Source: Auxenochlorella pyrenoidosa
Lineage: Eukaryota; Chlorophyta; Trebouxiophyceae; Chlorellales; Chlorellaceae
Assembly (NCBI GenBank): GCA_001430745.1
Contig: KQ482042.1
Location: forward strand, 1,157,705-1,167,845
DNA length: 10,141 bases
Reading direction: 5' to 3'
Each line of letters begins with the position of its first letter. Within the stretch, counting starts at the first letter, position 1. The translations under genes and the position numbers were made by a program. The notes beneath the pieces were generated by a model. The model was not told where the DNA came from, did not search any database, and was given only the letters and a program-made list of their open reading frames with translations. Positions 8,036 through 10,141 of this stretch are shown in pieces.

Positions 8036-9483
8036 ATGGCGCGAGACGAGGACAGCGACTTTGGGGAGGAAGAGGAGGAGTATGCGGACTCCGAGGTGCG
8101 CAATCGCCTTTGGTAGCTTTCAAGTTTTACAAGTACGGCCGGCCAGCCGGGCTGAAGACCTTGCGTGCTGGCGGGCGATCCTGCCGACGGTCCTGGTTGC
8201 TGCTGAGCCATGGGCGCCGCCTGGTTGCCACGAGATTGTAGCAATCGAGTCAGGAGCACATCGCAGGCACGTGGGCGCGCCAGGCAAAACCCCTGCCTGC
8301 TGACGGCGGCAGCAGCAGGAGGCACCGTCAACGTTTTGCTGTCTGCAACTCTCCCTGTGGCTGCAGGAGGTCAGCGACGAGGAAGAGGAGGACGTTGGAC
8401 GGCACCGTAAGAAGGACAAGGACACAAAGGTCAAGGAGAAGGCCAAGGACAAGGGCAAGAAGAAGAAGCGGGCGGGCGGGTTCATCGATGATGCAGCCGA
8501 GGAGGTGCGCTGCAGGCCCGCCGCTCCCAGCAGGGCTGCTACAGCTTGCTGCCCAGCATCGATGCCTCCCGCATGGTGCATTGTGTGCGAGTGAGAGTGG
8601 CGTGGCATGTGCAATGCTGGCCCGCCTGCCCGTCAGCTGAGCTGCTGTGCTGGCCCTGCAGGACGACGAGGTGGAGCGCGGCGGGCGCAAGCGCTTCAAG
8701 GCCTCTGCCTTCATCGATGATATTGCCGGTGGGTGGGAGCGGCAGCGGAGCAGCAACACTCGGTGGGCTCAGCAGCGCTGCAGCAGTGGTTGCCGAGGTG
8801 CCGCGTTTAAATGCGTGCAGTGTCTGTGGCAGTGTGCGAGCGACCTGCTGTTGCTCTGCTCTACGCTTTCTGCAGAGGTGGACGACGATGAGGACGAGGA
8901 TGACTATGAGGTGAGGAGCTGCTTGCAGCGCCTCCCCTGCTGGTGCATGTTCCCCGCGCCTGCCAGCTGTGCCCACCCACCTGCCTGCCCGCTGGCTGCA
9001 TGCATCCGCCCCGCCCTGCTGCATGTCCAATCTGGCTGTGCCTGGTGCACCGACCTGTCTGGTTCCCTGCCCATAATCTCGTCTTCCCAACCCACTGGCA
9101 CCGGCAGGAGGAGGGCATGGAGGACTTGATCGACGACGCGGGCGAGGACGTGCCCAGCGCCGCCGAGATGATCAAGATGCGGCGCGAGATCCGGGAGGTG
9201 CGGGCGGGGGGCGGCAGCAGTGCTCGCAGGCCGGGATGAAGCCCTTACAGCTTGAGCCTTGCAGCCAGGGCTTCATGTCCTCGGGTGCCGCTTGGCTGCC
9301 TGCACGGAGCGCCAAGGTGGCGTTGACGCAGAGCAGCAGGGGTGGCGAGCCGCAGCGATCGAGCGTGACGGACCACGCCACCTGCGCCCTGGCCTGCAGG
9401 CCGAGCTGGCTGCCGCCCGGGACTCGGAGCCCAACCCCGAGGAGCTGGAGAAATACATCAAGGAGCGGTTCGGGGGTCGCAGG
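8036..9483 (+). other. SPT5: SPT5 exons 1-6: acidic and lysine-rich N-terminal region (residues ~1-158)
   Basis: Low-complexity, charged exons encode the disordered N-terminus. Exon 1 is poly-Glu. Exon 2 has alternating Lys/Asp (KDKDTKVKEKAKDKGKKKKR) and ends GGFIDDAAEE. Exon 3 has RKRFKASAFIDDIA. Exon 4 is VDDDEDEDDYE. Exon 5 is EEGMEDLIDDAGED followed by SAAEMIKMRREIRE. Exon 6 is PNPEELEKYIKERFGGRR, equivalent to the helix that precedes the NGN domain in SPT5 proteins. In other eukaryotes this acidic region contacts histones and nascent-transcript factors; that is family knowledge only. The 3/4 join is phase 1 and the others phase 0. Confidence 0.88.
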
Positions 9484-10141
9484 GTGGGGGGGGAGTGGGG
9501 GGTGCGGGGGGTGCAGGAGCTGCAGGGTGGGGCTACGGTAGAAGGGGAGCTCATCGGCTGCAGCAGGGGGCCTGGCCGCGCTGGCATGCAGTCGAGGGCG
9601 GCTGCATCGCGGCTTCTGGGCCGGCCCTCCGTCCCCATGCCTCCTGGCCCTGCCTGCCCGCCCCCCGGCGCCGCAGCTACGCGCAGCACTACGGCACCGC
9701 CGACGACGACGTGGAGAACACGGCGGTGGGGCAGCAGGCGCTGATGCCCACCGCCACCGACCCCAAGCTCTGGGTGGTGCAGTGCGGGGAGGGGCAGGAG
9801 CGCGAGGCGGTGGTGTGCCTGCTGCAGAAGTGCTACGACTACGCCAAGAGGGGCGCGCCGCTGCTCATCAAGGCAGTCTTCTGCCAGGACCACCTCAAGG
9901 TGGGGGCAGCGGGGGATGCTGTGTGGGTGCATGCAGCAGCGACGGCAGTGGAGGCGGCACGCAGCAGCAGAGGCAGCCGCCAGGGGCGTCGCGCGTGGGC
10001 TCACAGGGCTGGGGCTGGGCACGCATGCATGCTAAAGGGAAGCCAAAGAGGATGTGCTAGGGCCGCTGGGGCCCATGCTGCCACGCTGCTCCCAGCACAT
10101 GGCCGCCCCCCCCCCACCCCACCCACCCAACCACCACCACC
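8036..10141 (+). CDS. SPT5: Transcription elongation factor SPT5 (DSIF large subunit), 5' portion
   Basis: SPT5 pairs with SPT4 as DSIF, binds RNA polymerase II over the clamp and controls pausing and processive elongation in the nucleus. The start is the first plus-strand ATG in the promoter region, in good context (gcagccATGGCG), giving MARDEDSDFGEEEEEYADSE. Exons are 8036-8095, 8367-8504, 8662-8728, 8876-8910, 9108-9197, 9400-9483 and 9687-9899; introns run 147-271 nt. All seven exons join in frame for about 229 residues. The N-terminus is acidic and lysine-rich with FIDDIAEVDDDEDEDDYE, the usual SPT5 pattern. Exon 7 carries QQALMPTATDPKLWVVQC, then GQEREAVVCLLQK, the start of the NGN domain (compare human QQLLPGVKDPNLWTVKC). 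The visible coding ends at 9899. The remaining NGN, the KOW domains and the C-terminal repeats lie outside the window. Confidence 0.94.
9236..9276 (+). repeat. Perfect 10-bp inverted repeat in SPT5 intron 5
   Basis: ATGAAGCCCT (9236-9245) is the exact complement of AGGGCTTCAT (9267-9276), with a 21-nt loop. It starts about 38 nt after the exon 5 donor, so the pre-mRNA could form a hairpin there. Confidence 0.7.
9472..9511 (+). other. G-rich tract with quadruplex potential over an SPT5 5' splice site
   Basis: Five G runs of 3-8 bases lie on the plus (coding) strand at 9472-9476, 9482-9484, 9486-9493, 9497-9502 and 9506-9511, separated by short loops. This fits the standard G-quadruplex pattern. 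The exon 6 donor (9484/9485) is inside it. Confidence 0.65.
9687..9899 (+). other. SPT5: SPT5 exon 7: start of NGN domain (residues ~159-229)
   Basis: HYGTADDDVENTAVGQQALM leads into the NGN core DPKLWVVQCGEGQEREAVVC, then LLQKCYDYAKRGAPLLIKAV and FCQDHLK. This corresponds to the first beta-alpha-beta part of the domain that binds SPT4. A GTGGGG donor follows at 9900. The next expected strand (human HVKGYIYVEA) is not found in the remaining 242 nt, so the next exon lies beyond the window. The acceptor could instead be one base pair of AG earlier (9676), giving SYAQHYG, which needs a different phase from exon 6. Confidence 0.9.
9900..10141 (+). other. Start of SPT5 intron 7 (incomplete)
   Basis: The 242 nt after the exon 7 donor show no family-matching exon in any frame. 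They include a gcatgcatgc run near 10024 and a C-rich tract from about 10107 that ends in short CCA/CCCA repeats (ccacccaccc). I see no terminator, RNA gene or other feature. Confidence 0.6.

Noticed and set aside
6860..8116. A 418-codon open frame on the plus strand that runs into SPT5 exon 1 in the same frame.
   Set aside because: It is antisense to PDS5 exons 1-4 and to introns, its translation is Arg/Pro/Ala-rich with no family resemblance, and the good-context ATG at 8036 starts the acidic SPT5 N-terminus. Long open frames are expected opposite GC3-rich coding sequence.
10107..10141. C-rich run with CCA/CCCA repeats at the right edge as telomeric or satellite repeat.
   Set aside because: It does not match the plant or algal TTTAGGG-type telomere repeat on either strand and is too short and irregular for a satellite.

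Overview
This is a GC-rich, intron-dense nuclear window from a eukaryote, most likely a green alga. A chlorellalean trebouxiophyte is my best guess. That guess is an inference from the GC-ending codons, short introns (about 90-270 nt), TGCAG-type 3' splice sites, occasional GC-AG introns and plant-like protein sequences. There are no bacterial features, RNA genes, CRISPR arrays or transposons that I can support.

Layout: two conserved single-copy-type housekeeping genes are arranged head to head. On the minus strand, from 7783 to the left edge, lies a PDS5-family cohesin-associated HEAT-repeat protein. I could chain about 26 exons whose phases agree at every join from exon 1 to exon 24, giving roughly 1,190 residues before the window ends. 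The last two or three exons (below about 600) are ambiguous. On the plus strand, from 8036 to the right edge, lies the 5' part of SPT5, the large DSIF subunit. Seven exons code for about 229 residues: an acidic/lysine-rich N-terminus and roughly the first half of the NGN domain. The rest of SPT5 (end of NGN, KOW domains, C-terminal repeats) is outside the window.

The two start codons are separated by 252 bp (7784-8035), which must hold both 5' UTRs and both core promoters. I see no clear TATA box there. A 13-codon upstream ORF lies on the PDS5 side. PDS5 acts on cohesin (cohesion establishment, release and loop control) and SPT5 acts on elongating RNA polymerase. They do not form one pathway, so the link between them here is positional.

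I did not find a previously undescribed system. Points worth a second look are at the level of gene structure: the shared promoter, GC-AG introns, a G-rich tract over an SPT5 5' splice site, an internal motif duplication in the SPT5 N-terminus, reading-frame-neutral PDS5 introns, and uncertain 3' exons of PDS5. All exon joins were deduced by hand from splice signals, reading phase and remembered family similarity. No alignment or transcript data were used.
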